Positions 1-6,014 of a stretch of DNA of 6,899 nt are shown here, piece by piece. The notes beneath the pieces are model-generated. The model made no database searches. It was given only the letters and a program-made list of their open reading frames with translations, and was not told where the DNA came from. Within the stretch, counting starts at the first letter, position 1. Each line of letters starts with the position of its first letter. The stretch covers positions 1-6,899 of the forward strand of contig SLLY01000010.1 in the NCBI GenBank assembly GCA_007133845.1. Direction: 5' to 3'. A program made the translations under genes and the position numbers. Source of the stretch: Candidatus Woesearchaeota archaeon (GTDB lineage Archaea; Nanobdellota; Nanobdellia; CSSed11-243R1).

Positions 1-74
1 ATTTTAAAATAAAAATAATTTTAATACTTCAACTTGATGGATAATGATAATTAAAGAACACTTAGAGTTAATTC
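1..74. other. AT-rich intergenic segment, no gene seen
   Basis: This left edge is almost pure A/T with stop codons in all frames within short distances, and I see no supportable gene. A short open stretch on the + strand ending at a TAA near position 44 could be the tail of a gene lying outside the window, but it is far too short to identify. Confidence 0.4.
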
Positions 75-83
75 TATAAATAT
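75..83 (+). promoter_or_regulatory. TATA box of the MEMO1-family gene
   Basis: The sequence TATAAATAT begins 28 nt before the ATG at 103. This is the spacing expected when archaeal TBP/TFB-dependent transcription starts at or next to the start codon. No Shine-Dalgarno sequence precedes the ATG, which supports a leaderless message and the ATG at 103 over the upstream TTG at 88. Confidence 0.6.
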
Positions 84-102
84 CCATTTGTTTATATTTT
101 AT

Positions 103-984
103 ATGAAAATAAGAAAATCCATTGTTGCTGGAATGTTTTATCCCTCGGAAAAAGAAGAATTAAAAAAACAAATAGAAAATTGTTTTTTGTCTGAAATTGG
201 ACCTGGAAATTTACCTATCAAAAATTCAAAAAAATATATTGCCGCAATTGTCCCTCATGCAGGTTATTCTTATTCTGGATTTGCAGCAACACACGTCTAC
301 AAAGAGATTGCTGAGATAAATAAACCAGACATTTTTATAATAATTGGAAATAATCATACAGGTTTAGGAAATTCAGTTTCTATTAGTGGCTATGATGCTT
401 GGCAAACTCCTCTTGGAAATATTAATGTTGATAAAGATTTTTCAAATGAAATTATAAAAAATTCTAAATTTGCATGTTTTGATGAAATGGCGCACACCAG
501 AGAACACTCGATTGAAGTTCAGCTTCCATTTTTACAATTTTTTTTTGATGAATTTAGTATAGTGCCTATTGTTTTAAAAGAAGATAAAGACATTCTTGAA
601 AAAGCAAAAGATTTGGCAGATTCTATAAATAAATCTGCTAAAGATTTAAATAAAAAAATTTTTGTTATAGCGTCATCAGATTTTACTCATTATGGAGATT
701 CGTATAATTTTACACCTTTTTATGGAACTAATCAAGAAATAAAAAAGAAAATTTATAAAATTGATAAAAAAGCAATTGATAAAATTTTAAATTTGGAAAT
801 AAAAGAATTTTTAGAATATGTAAAAGAAAACGATTTGACTATTTGTGGTTGTGCACCAATTATTTTAGTTATGTTTTTTTCTAAGATATTTAAAGAACAA
901 GGAAAGCTTTTGAAATATTATATTTCAGGAGAAATATCTGGAGAATATGATAATTGTGTGGGGTATGCAGGAATTATTTTTTAA
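103..984 (+). CDS. amrB: AmmeMemoRadiSam system protein B (MEMO1 family)
   Basis: This 293-residue protein is a full-length MEMO1-family member, a fold related to class III extradiol dioxygenases. Family hallmarks are visible: the N-terminal KSIVAGMFYPS (5-15), PHAGYSYSG (51-59), GNNHTG (82-87), EHSIEVQLPF (134-143), SSDFTHYG (191-198) and CGCAP (248-252). His52, His85 and Cys248 line up with the metal-site residues His49, His81 and Cys244 of human MEMO1, and Asp193/His196 with Asp189/His192, so the metal site looks intact. The ATG at 103 was chosen because translation then begins MKIRKSIVAG as in relatives, and because a TATA box lies 28 nt upstream; an in-frame TTG at 88 would add five residues. 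The 3' end overlaps the convergent amrA by 11 nt, and a run of six Ts (977-982) at the stop could help termination. The biochemical role of prokaryotic members is unsettled. Confidence 0.93.
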   Translation: MKIRKSIVAGMFYPSEKEELKKQIENCFLSEIGPGNLPIKNSKKYIAAIVPHAGYSYSGFAATHVYKEIAEINKPDIFIIIGNNHTGLGNSVSISGYDAWQTPLGNINVDKDFSNEIIKNSKFACFDEMAHTREHSIEVQLPFLQFFFDEFSIVPIVLKEDKDILEKAKDLADSINKSAKDLNKKIFVIASSDFTHYGDSYNFTPFYGTNQEIKKKIYKIDKKAIDKILNLEIKEFLEYVKENDLTICGCAPIILVMFFSKIFKEQGKLLKYYISGEISGEYDNCVGYAGIIF

Positions 985-1534
985 TTATATCTCCTTTGGG
1001 CTCTTTTTCTACAAAAGCATCAACTTGAAACTTATAAATATCAACATTAGGATTTTTCCAACACTCTTTATTTAATCCCGCTTTTATACAAAGTTCATTT
1101 AAAAAATTCTTTTTTTCAGAAATTTTTTCCCATACTTGAGGCAAAAATAATCCATTATTATACCTACTTTTTAAAATTAATCCATGTTTTCCTGGAATTA
1201 TTTTTTGTAGGATTTTTTCTTCTATGTTGGTTTCAATTTTTTCTGGATTGCTAAGTATAGATATTTCAATAATTATTTTTTCAAGCTCTTCGTTTGAAAG
1301 CGGAGGAAATCTAGGGTCTTCATATGCTGCAGATATTGCAGATTTTTGAACTCCTTCACCTATAAAAAAAATAGGTTCAGAATATCCAATACAACCTCTC
1401 AATTCTCTTTCAGGAAATGTTTCAAGCGTTACGAATACACCCCTTTTTTCTTTAAAATTTGTTTCAACCATTTTTCTTGTTTTTATCGCGTTTCTTGCGA
1501 TTTCAATTAATTTTTTAGCATTGTCTATTTTCAT
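974..1534 (-). CDS. amrA: AmmeMemoRadiSam system protein A (AMMECR1 domain)
   Basis: This is a 186-residue single-domain AMMECR1 protein, close to the usual prokaryotic length. The signature LRGCIGY is at residues 45-51, followed by AAYEDPRFPPLS (69-80), the HGLIL segment (117-121), GLFLPQVW (128-135) and an LCIKAGL helix (148-154) ending near Trp159. Cys48 in the signature is the residue most often suggested to be functional. It is the second gene of an operon with amrS: the amrS TAA and the amrA ATG share one base (TAATG), and a GGTGA Shine-Dalgarno lies just upstream, so translation is probably coupled. It converges on amrB with an 11-nt overlap. The reaction is not known to me; genomic association with MEMO and the radical SAM enzyme is established for this family. 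Confidence 0.93.
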   Translation of the reverse strand: MKIDNAKKLIEIARNAIKTRKMVETNFKEKRGVFVTLETFPERELRGCIGYSEPIFFIGEGVQKSAISAAYEDPRFPPLSNEELEKIIIEISILSNPEKIETNIEEKILQKIIPGKHGLILKSRYNNGLFLPQVWEKISEKKNFLNELCIKAGLNKECWKNPNVDIYKFQVDAFVEKEPKGDIIKK

Positions 1535-2538
1535 TATTTCACCAAATTTATTTTTTCATTACATTTAGGACATTTGTTATCGTCTGTTAAATTAATACTT
1601 GTTGTATTCATTAGAACTCTCTCGATTAAAAGTTCTTCACATTTCGGACAGTATGTATTATTGTATTTTGATTCTTTAGAATTTCCTATATATACATAAT
1701 TTAATCCCTCTTCTTTTGCTATATCATAAATTTTTTTTAATTTGCTAAATTTTGTGGGTTCTGGAGAAGGCATCGTTCTTGTTGGAAAAAATCTAAGTAT
1801 ATGAAATGGCGTATTCTTTCCTAAATTTTTCTTTATCCATTTTGAAAGTTCTCTCATTTCAACCAAGTCATCATTTTTTCCTGGAATAACCAAATTAGTT
1901 ATTTCTATATGAATTCCTAATTTTTTATATAAAATTGCACCACGTTTAACCTCTTCAATTTTAGCCATTGAAAATTCTTCGTAAAATTCCTTATTGTTTC
2001 CCTTGAAATCTATTACAACCGCATCCAAATATTTCTTTATATTATTTAATGGTTTTTCCATAGCATAACCATTAGTCACAAAAACATTTTTTAAATTCTC
2101 TTTTTTTGCAATTTTTGCAATATCCTCTGCATATTCAAAAAATATTGTTGGTTCTGTGTAAGTGTACGCAATTAAATTAACCTTATTTTCTTTTGCAATT
2201 TCAACGATTTTTTTAGGAGGAACTTTTTCAGGATACATTTTATCTATTTTAGCTTGTGATATATCCCAGTTTAAACAGAATTTACATCTAAAATTACATC
2301 CAATAGTTGCGATTGAAAGAACTTCCGATTTTGGATGAAAATGATAAAACGGTTTTTTCTCGATAGGGTCAACATTAATGGAACATGGACGCTCATAAAC
2401 CATTGAATATAATTCCCCTTCAATATTTTTTCTAACATTACAGAATCCTGTTTTTCCTTTTGGAATAATACACTTTCTAGGGCAAAGTTCACATTTCACA
2501 TTTCCATTTTCTTTTTCCCAATATCTTGCTTTATACAT
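1534..2538 (-). CDS. amrS: AmmeMemoRadiSam system radical SAM enzyme
   Basis: This 334-residue protein is related to pyruvate formate-lyase activating enzymes. The radical SAM motif CNFRCKFC (Cys81, Cys85, Cys88) binds the [4Fe-4S] cluster that cleaves S-adenosylmethionine. Upstream is a family-typical cysteine group (Cys16, Cys19, Cys23, Cys33) and the FYHFHP segment (64-69). The TYTEPT stretch (126-131) and VTNGY (154-158) belong to the SAM-binding barrel. The C-terminus carries two CxxC pairs (Cys297/Cys300 and Cys323/Cys326) that look like a zinc ribbon. Length and domain order match the AmmeMemoRadiSam subfamily. It is the promoter-proximal gene of the amrS-amrA operon, with a TATA-like box 17-27 nt upstream, and is divergent from the mTERF-like gene. 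The substrate is unknown. Confidence 0.94.
   Translation of the reverse strand: MYKARYWEKENGNVKCELCPRKCIIPKGKTGFCNVRKNIEGELYSMVYERPCSINVDPIEKKPFYHFHPKSEVLSIATIGCNFRCKFCLNWDISQAKIDKMYPEKVPPKKIVEIAKENKVNLIAYTYTEPTIFFEYAEDIAKIAKKENLKNVFVTNGYAMEKPLNNIKKYLDAVVIDFKGNNKEFYEEFSMAKIEEVKRGAILYKKLGIHIEITNLVIPGKNDDLVEMRELSKWIKKNLGKNTPFHILRFFPTRTMPSPEPTKFSKLKKIYDIAKEEGLNYVYIGNSKESKYNNTYCPKCEELLIERVLMNTTSINLTDDNKCPKCNEKINLVK
1539..1543 (-). promoter_or_regulatory. Ribosome binding site of amrA
   Basis: On the minus strand the sequence GGTGA lies four bases before the amrA ATG, within the last codons of amrS. It matches part of the archaeal Shine-Dalgarno consensus GGAGGTGAT. Together with the TAATG stop/start overlap it supports the chosen amrA start and translational coupling. 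Confidence 0.6.
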
Positions 2539-2554
2539 GATTATACAAATGTTT

Positions 2555-2565
2555 TATTATAAAAA
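2555..2565 (-). promoter_or_regulatory. TATA box of amrS
   Basis: Read on the minus strand the sequence is TTTTTATAATA, beginning 27 nt before the amrS ATG at 2538. No Shine-Dalgarno sequence is visible between it and the start, so a leaderless or very short-leader mRNA is likely. It sits back to back with the promoter of the divergent mTERF-like gene. Confidence 0.5.
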
Positions 2566-2586
2566 TAGTTTACTAGTCAAAAAGAG

Positions 2587-2600
2587 AAATATTTAAATAT
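2587..2600 (+). promoter_or_regulatory. TATA box of the mTERF-like gene
   Basis: The stretch AAATATTTAAATAT contains TTTAAATA starting 30 nt before the ATG at 2622 and follows the purine-rich tract AAAAAGAGAA, which could serve as a BRE. There is no Shine-Dalgarno sequence before the ATG, consistent with leaderless initiation. It shares the 83-bp intergenic region with the amrS promoter. Confidence 0.6.
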
Positions 2601-2621
2601 ACTTACTTTTAAGTAATAAAT

Positions 2622-4166
2622 ATGGAATATAGTGAAGATGATATGTTGTACTGGTTAGATCATATATCTAATTTGCAAGAAGGACCTATAAGTATACGTG
2701 ATTTTCAAAAACATAGAAAAAAATTGATGGAGGAAAATTCGTCTTTGAATATTCCAGACGTATCTACAATAGAGAAATATATAGGTTGGAATGCTGCTAA
2801 AGGAAGATTAGGTTTAGAAATATTAGAAAAAGACACAAAATTTACTGAAGAATATATGCTTGCATGTATTGAGGCTATTGCAGTTATAAATTGTAAAGCT
2901 CCAACTCAAAATGAATATGAAAAAATTGTAAAAGAACTTTCTGAAAAAGATCCAGATTTAAAATTTGCTAGTTATGGAACTATAGAACAAAATATAGGAT
3001 GGTCTAATGCATTAAAAAAGTTGGGTTTTGAACCCAGAAATAAATTTAGAAAAATGGATGAACATCTTTCTAAAGAAGTAAAAGATTTAATTGTTTATGT
3101 TAAGGAAGGAGATTTAGAAAAAGCATTAGAAAAAGCAGAATTTATAGATACTCAATTAGATTTTGGAGAAAAAGCATATGCCAAAATTAAACTATTAGAA
3201 GGTTTGGGGTTAGAAAGTGGAACCACAGGAAGTTTAGAAGGTATTATTTTAAATATGAATTATTTGGAAAATGAATTAAACGTAAATGTGAAAAAGGCTG
3301 TTAAAAGAAATGTACATGTTCTTGGTTATGATCTTGAAAAAAACATAAAGCCGACTATTGATTATTTGATAAATGAAGTTGGTGTTAAAGAGAAAGATAT
3401 AAACAAGATTATTGAAAAACATTCTCCAATTCTTGGAGTTAGTATAGAAAATAAAATCAAACCCAATATCGAATTTATATTAAATGAATTAAAGGTTAGT
3501 AACAAAAAGATAGGAGTTGTTGTTAGCGCTAATCCTTCTATGTTAACTTCAGATATTGAAAATCAATTGATGCCTAAAACTAAATATTTGAGGGAACTTG
3601 GAGTTATAAGATTAGATAAAGTTGCCATTAGAGCTCCAGCATATTTTAGTTTAAATATTGAAGATAATGTGAAATTTAAAATAGAATATTTAAAAAATGA
3701 TTTGGGTTTAAATGAAAAAGAATTATCTAAAGTTATTGAAAATGTTCCCAGTTGTCTTACTTCAAATATAGAAACATTAAAAGATAGAATAAAATATGTA
3801 GAAGATTGGGGAATTCAGGACATTAGAAATTTTGTTGTTAAAGCTCCTTATGTTTTCATTGGAGATATGGAAGAAACTATTAGGCCAAAATATGAAGCGA
3901 TATTAGATAGGTTTAGTTTGGAAGATTTGGAAGGTATGCCAAACGCTATAGGATATAGTCTAGAAAACAGGATAATTCCCAGATTTTTATTTTTAGAAAA
4001 TATGGGTATTAATCCTAAGGGATGCGCCTTATCATATGTATTAACACCAACAAATGAAACTTTTTCTAGAAAATTTTCATCTTCTGAAAGTTCCTATAAT
4101 GATTTTTGTAAAGAAAATGAAGATATTATAAAAAAAGAAATTGAAAAATATAAGTCTAGAAAATAA
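2622..4166 (+). CDS. mTERF-repeat protein with N-terminal HNH-associated repeats
   Basis: This 514-residue protein has no signal peptide or membrane segment. Residues about 4-66 and 75-138 form two copies of a unit ending in GTIEQNIGWSNALKKLGF-like sequence (first copy STIEKYIGWNAAKGRLGL), which matches the homing-endonuclease-associated repeat, a presumed DNA-binding module. No HNH, GIY-YIG or LAGLIDADG catalytic motif is present. Residues 145-208 are a charged helical linker. Residues about 210-485 are helical repeats of 31-37 residues with a Pro, then a hydrophobic residue, then an invariant Glu: LGYDLEKNIKP (234), LGVSIENKIKP (271), LTSDIENQLMP (308), FSLNIEDNVKF (342), LTSNIETLKDR (379), FIGDMEETIRP (412), IGYSLENRIIP (443). 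This is the mTERF pattern, including the typical last unit SLENRIIPR. mTERF proteins bind nucleic acid in eukaryotic organelles. A nucleic-acid-binding regulatory role here is inference. It is monocistronic by appearance, with its own TATA box. Confidence 0.8.
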   Translation: MEYSEDDMLYWLDHISNLQEGPISIRDFQKHRKKLMEENSSLNIPDVSTIEKYIGWNAAKGRLGLEILEKDTKFTEEYMLACIEAIAVINCKAPTQNEYEKIVKELSEKDPDLKFASYGTIEQNIGWSNALKKLGFEPRNKFRKMDEHLSKEVKDLIVYVKEGDLEKALEKAEFIDTQLDFGEKAYAKIKLLEGLGLESGTTGSLEGIILNMNYLENELNVNVKKAVKRNVHVLGYDLEKNIKPTIDYLINEVGVKEKDINKIIEKHSPILGVSIENKIKPNIEFILNELKVSNKKIGVVVSANPSMLTSDIENQLMPKTKYLRELGVIRLDKVAIRAPAYFSLNIEDNVKFKIEYLKNDLGLNEKELSKVIENVPSCLTSNIETLKDRIKYVEDWGIQDIRNFVVKAPYVFIGDMEETIRPKYEAILDRFSLEDLEGMPNAIGYSLENRIIPRFLFLENMGINPKGCALSYVLTPTNETFSRKFSSSESSYNDFCKENEDIIKKEIEKYKSRK

Positions 4167-4175
4167 GGTTAAAGA

Positions 4176-4183
4176 TTTAAATA
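4176..4183 (+). promoter_or_regulatory. TATA box of the VIT/CCC1-like gene
   Basis: TTTAAATA begins 27 nt before the ATG at 4203, inside the 36-nt gap after the mTERF-like gene. It is the same octamer, at nearly the same distance, as upstream of the mTERF-like gene. It suggests that the transporter gene has its own leaderless transcript rather than relying only on read-through. Confidence 0.55.
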
Positions 4184-4202
4184 ATAATGTTTCTTATTTA
4201 CT

Positions 4203-4697
4203 ATGCATAATAAAAAAAAGAGTGCTATGGAAGGAATAAGTTTTGGAGTTTCTAATGCAATTATAGGAATTCTTGGAGTTTTAATTGGACTTGCAGCAAC
4301 AGGAGTTAGACCTTTTGTTGAAATTGGTGTAATAATTTTTGGTGTTTGTAATTCTATGGCAGATGCAGCATCAATGTACATTAGCGAAGAAAGCGAATAT
4401 CAACATTCTAAAAAAGAATTGATAAAAATATCTTTGGAAACTTTTGTAGCTGAGTTTTTAACATTAATCTTGATAGCATTACCTCTTTTTATATTCGAAC
4501 TTAATGTCGCAATTTTTGTATCCTTTGGAATAGGTGTTATTTTATTTTTAATTTTAGGATATTTTGTTGCAGATGGAGATAAAAAATTAAAATTGAAGCA
4601 TGTATTTCCAAGATACTTATTATTAATTGCGATAGTTGCAATTGTTTCATACTTTGTAGGTTTATTTGCAGTTAGATTTTTTAGTGGTGTGATATGA
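4203..4697 (+). CDS. Small VIT1/CCC1-like membrane protein
   Basis: This 164-residue protein has about five hydrophobic segments (roughly 12-33, 37-58, 78-98, 100-122, 136-160). That is the topology of the VIT1/CCC1 family, whose eukaryotic members move Fe2+/Mn2+ across the vacuolar membrane. Family resemblance is clearest in the first helix (GISFGVSNAIIGILGVLIGL, 11-30) and at the end of the second (NSMADAASMYISEESEY, 50-66), which corresponds to the usual SMALGEYVS-type segment. The long cytoplasmic metal-binding insertion between helices 2 and 3 of plant VIT1 is absent. The usual first-helix Asp (GxxDG) appears to be replaced by Phe14, so metal transport is uncertain. Asn50, Asp54 and Met58 are possible ligands. 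Length is in the range of short archaeal members. The gene overlaps the downstream ThiI-like gene by ATGA and has its own TATA box. Confidence 0.78.
   Translation: MHNKKKSAMEGISFGVSNAIIGILGVLIGLAATGVRPFVEIGVIIFGVCNSMADAASMYISEESEYQHSKKELIKISLETFVAEFLTLILIALPLFIFELNVAIFVSFGIGVILFLILGYFVADGDKKLKLKHVFPRYLLLIAIVAIVSYFVGLFAVRFFSGVI
4686..4692 (+). promoter_or_regulatory. Possible ribosome binding site of the ThiI-like gene
   Basis: GGTGTGA precedes the ATG at 4694 inside the last codons of the upstream gene and partly matches the Shine-Dalgarno consensus GGTGAT. With the ATGA overlap it suggests coupled translation. Confidence 0.35.
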
Positions 4698-5305
4698 AAG
4701 GATTGCTTTTGATAAGTGGCGGTATTGATTCTCCTGTTGCCGGACATCTAATGATTAAAGAAGAATTTGAAATCTTTCCTGTACATTTTTCAAGTTCTAG
4801 CATAGTTGGAAATGAACCCGAGGAAAAATCTATAGCCGCTTGTAAAAAACTGGGCCTTGATAAAATATTAATAGCGGATATTAGTGATTTTTTAAAAGAA
4901 ATTGCAGAAAAATGTAATAGAAGATATTATTTTGTTCTTATGAAAAGAGCTATGCATAAAATTGCGGAAAAAATAGCGAATGAAAAAAATTTTGATTTTA
5001 TAGTAACCGGAGAAAATTTGGGACAGGTTTCAAGTCAAACACTACAAAACATTTTGGTAATTGACAAAGCGGTTAATATACCTGTAATTCGTCCTTTGAT
5101 AGCATTCGATAAAATGGAAATAGTGGATTTGGCAAAAAAAATAGAGACATATGAAATATCAAAAGGTCCGGAAATGTGTGATGTACTTGGACCTAAACAC
5201 CCTTCAACCCAAGCAAAAGAAGAAAATATATTGGAAGAAGAAAATAAGATAGATTTTGCTAATTTTTTGAAGAATATTGAAATTTCAGAAATTAAATTAA
5301 ATTAA
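4694..5305 (+). CDS. ThiI-type PP-loop sulfurtransferase domain, stand-alone
   Basis: This 203-residue protein corresponds to the ATP-pyrophosphatase (PP-loop) domain of ThiI, which adenylates uridine 8 of tRNA for 4-thiouridine synthesis and in some organisms provides sulfur for thiazole. The P-loop SGGIDS is at 8-13. Other ThiI landmarks are FVLMKRAMHKIAEKIA (80-95), TGENLGQVSSQTLQNI (105-120) and RPLIAFDKMEIVDLA (133-147). Cys162 in EMCDVLGPKHP aligns with the catalytic Cys344 region of E. coli ThiI (EYCGV). The N-terminal ferredoxin-like and THUMP domains, which bind tRNA, are absent, as is a rhodanese domain. The CxxC found in iron-sulfur-type archaeal ThiI before KR is also missing. It may need a separate tRNA-binding partner or act on another substrate. 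The ATG overlaps the transporter stop (ATGA), so the two are co-expressed. The 3' end overlaps the convergent DJ-1 gene by 9 nt. Confidence 0.82.
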   Translation: MKGLLLISGGIDSPVAGHLMIKEEFEIFPVHFSSSSIVGNEPEEKSIAACKKLGLDKILIADISDFLKEIAEKCNRRYYFVLMKRAMHKIAEKIANEKNFDFIVTGENLGQVSSQTLQNILVIDKAVNIPVIRPLIAFDKMEIVDLAKKIETYEISKGPEMCDVLGPKHPSTQAKEENILEEENKIDFANFLKNIEISEIKLN

Positions 5306-5800
5306 TTCACTTATTTTTTTCCCGAATTCTCTCGCCGCATTTGGTCCATTTGCAGTTATTATTTTTCCATCTATTTCAACTGAATTGCCTGTATATTTTG
5401 CGCCCTTTTGTTCAATATTTTCTGATTCACTTTCCCAGCAAGTTACTCGTCTGTTTTTAAGTATTCCTGCGTTTGCAAGAATACTGGGTGCAATACATAT
5501 AGCTGCAACAACTTTATTTTTTTCATAAAACCTTTTTACTATTTCTAAAGCTCTTTCGTTGTTGAAATAGATTGATGCTCCACTTCCACCCACAAAAACA
5601 ACCACATCATAATCATTTTCATTTATTTCATATATTGTTTTTTCAGGAACTGTCTTTCCACCAAGCATCCCAACAGATTCCTCCTTTTTTATAGAAGCAA
5701 TTGTTGTTTTATGTCCCGATTTTTCTATTTCTTCTTTCGTATGAAATAACTCTTCATCTCTAAAATTTTCTGGAGCTATTATTAATAATACATCTGACAT
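5297..5800 (-). CDS. DJ-1/PfpI family protein
   Basis: This 167-residue cytoplasmic protein is a full-length DJ-1/PfpI domain. The nucleophile elbow is VAAICIAP (98-105) with Cys102. The acidic residue that partners the cysteine is in FRDEEL (13-18), most likely Glu17. VGGSGA (70-75) and the C-terminal TANGPNAAREFG (149-160) are typical. The residue after the cysteine is Ile rather than the His seen in PfpI-type proteases, so the protein resembles the DJ-1 side more than the peptidase side. Family members act as redox sensors, glyoxalase/deglycase-type enzymes or chaperones; which applies cannot be read from the sequence. It is the last gene of a three-gene operon, separated by one base from the DUF1858 stop and preceded by a strong AGGAGGT Shine-Dalgarno, implying good translation. 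Confidence 0.9.
   Translation of the reverse strand: MSDVLLIIAPENFRDEELFHTKEEIEKSGHKTTIASIKKEESVGMLGGKTVPEKTIYEINENDYDVVVFVGGSGASIYFNNERALEIVKRFYEKNKVVAAICIAPSILANAGILKNRRVTCWESESENIEQKGAKYTGNSVEIDGKIITANGPNAAREFGKKISELI
5314..5320 (+). terminator. Possible poly-T terminator after the ThiI-like gene
   Basis: A run of seven Ts starts 9 nt after the ThiI-like stop codon. Archaeal RNA polymerase terminates at such U-tracts without needing a hairpin. The run lies inside the convergent DJ-1 gene, and similar T-runs occur by chance in this AT-rich DNA, so support is modest. Confidence 0.35.
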
Positions 5801-5801
5801 T

Positions 5802-6014
5802 TTACTTACCTCCTATTTTTTTATTTAATTTTTTAACGAGTTTTTTTATTTTTTCCTCGCTCATTCCATGTGCAGAACAACCATTTTCAATTGTTTCCAT
5901 GGATGCCATAGGACAACCTATACAATGCATGTCAAATTCTAAAAATATTTCTATAGAATCTGGATATTTTTCTATCACTTCTGAAATTTTATCTTCTTTT
6001 TTTATTTTATTCAT
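5802..6014 (-). CDS. DUF1858-type redox-disulfide small protein
   Basis: This 70-residue protein matches the DUF1858 family, also described as the hybrid-cluster-protein-associated redox disulfide domain. It has the KISEVIEKYP start (9-18), the FDMHCIGCPMASMETIENG core (28-46 region) and the AHGM turn (48-51) before a basic C-terminal helix. Cys31 and Cys34 form the CxxC, and Cys46 is a third cysteine. Such proteins are thought to do thiol-disulfide or electron-transfer chemistry. No hybrid cluster protein is encoded in this window. The ATG overlaps the stop of the Cas4-like gene (ATGA) without a clear Shine-Dalgarno, so translation is probably coupled. Its own last codons carry the Shine-Dalgarno of the DJ-1 gene. 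Confidence 0.88.
   Translation of the reverse strand: MNKIKKEDKISEVIEKYPDSIEIFLEFDMHCIGCPMASMETIENGCSAHGMSEEKIKKLVKKLNKKIGGK
5808..5814 (-). promoter_or_regulatory. Strong Shine-Dalgarno of the DJ-1 gene
   Basis: AGGAGGT on the minus strand lies seven bases before the DJ-1 ATG at 5800, within the final codons of the DUF1858 gene. It is the best Shine-Dalgarno match in the window and fixes the DJ-1 start. Confidence 0.75.

Noticed and set aside
88..102. TTG-initiated five-residue N-terminal extension of the MEMO1-family gene
   Set aside because: The extra residues are not typical of the family, and the TATA box starts only 13 nt before this TTG but 28 nt before the ATG at 103, which fits the ATG.
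2271..2492. 73-codon + strand open frame
   Set aside because: It lies wholly antisense to the well-supported radical SAM gene, has no family resemblance and no promoter or ribosome binding site of its own.
2631..3035. Homing endonuclease within the mTERF-like gene
   Set aside because: The HNH-associated repeats are present but no HNH, LAGLIDADG or GIY-YIG catalytic motif is found anywhere in the protein, and the gene does not interrupt another gene.
3249..4076. TPR, PPR or HEAT repeats as the identity of the repeat array
   Set aside because: The 31-37 residue spacing with Pro-x2-hydrophobic-x4-Glu and the SLENRIIPR end fit mTERF; the characteristic TPR/PPR residues are not present.
4169..4381. 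70-codon minus strand open frame
   Set aside because: It is mostly antisense to the VIT/CCC1-like gene and reads as low-complexity Ile/Pro/Thr-rich sequence typical of a reverse-frame shadow.
4400..4747. 115-codon minus strand open frame
   Set aside because: It overlaps both the VIT-like and ThiI-like genes on the opposite strand; its Asn/Lys/Ile-rich translation matches no family and the sense genes have clear motifs.
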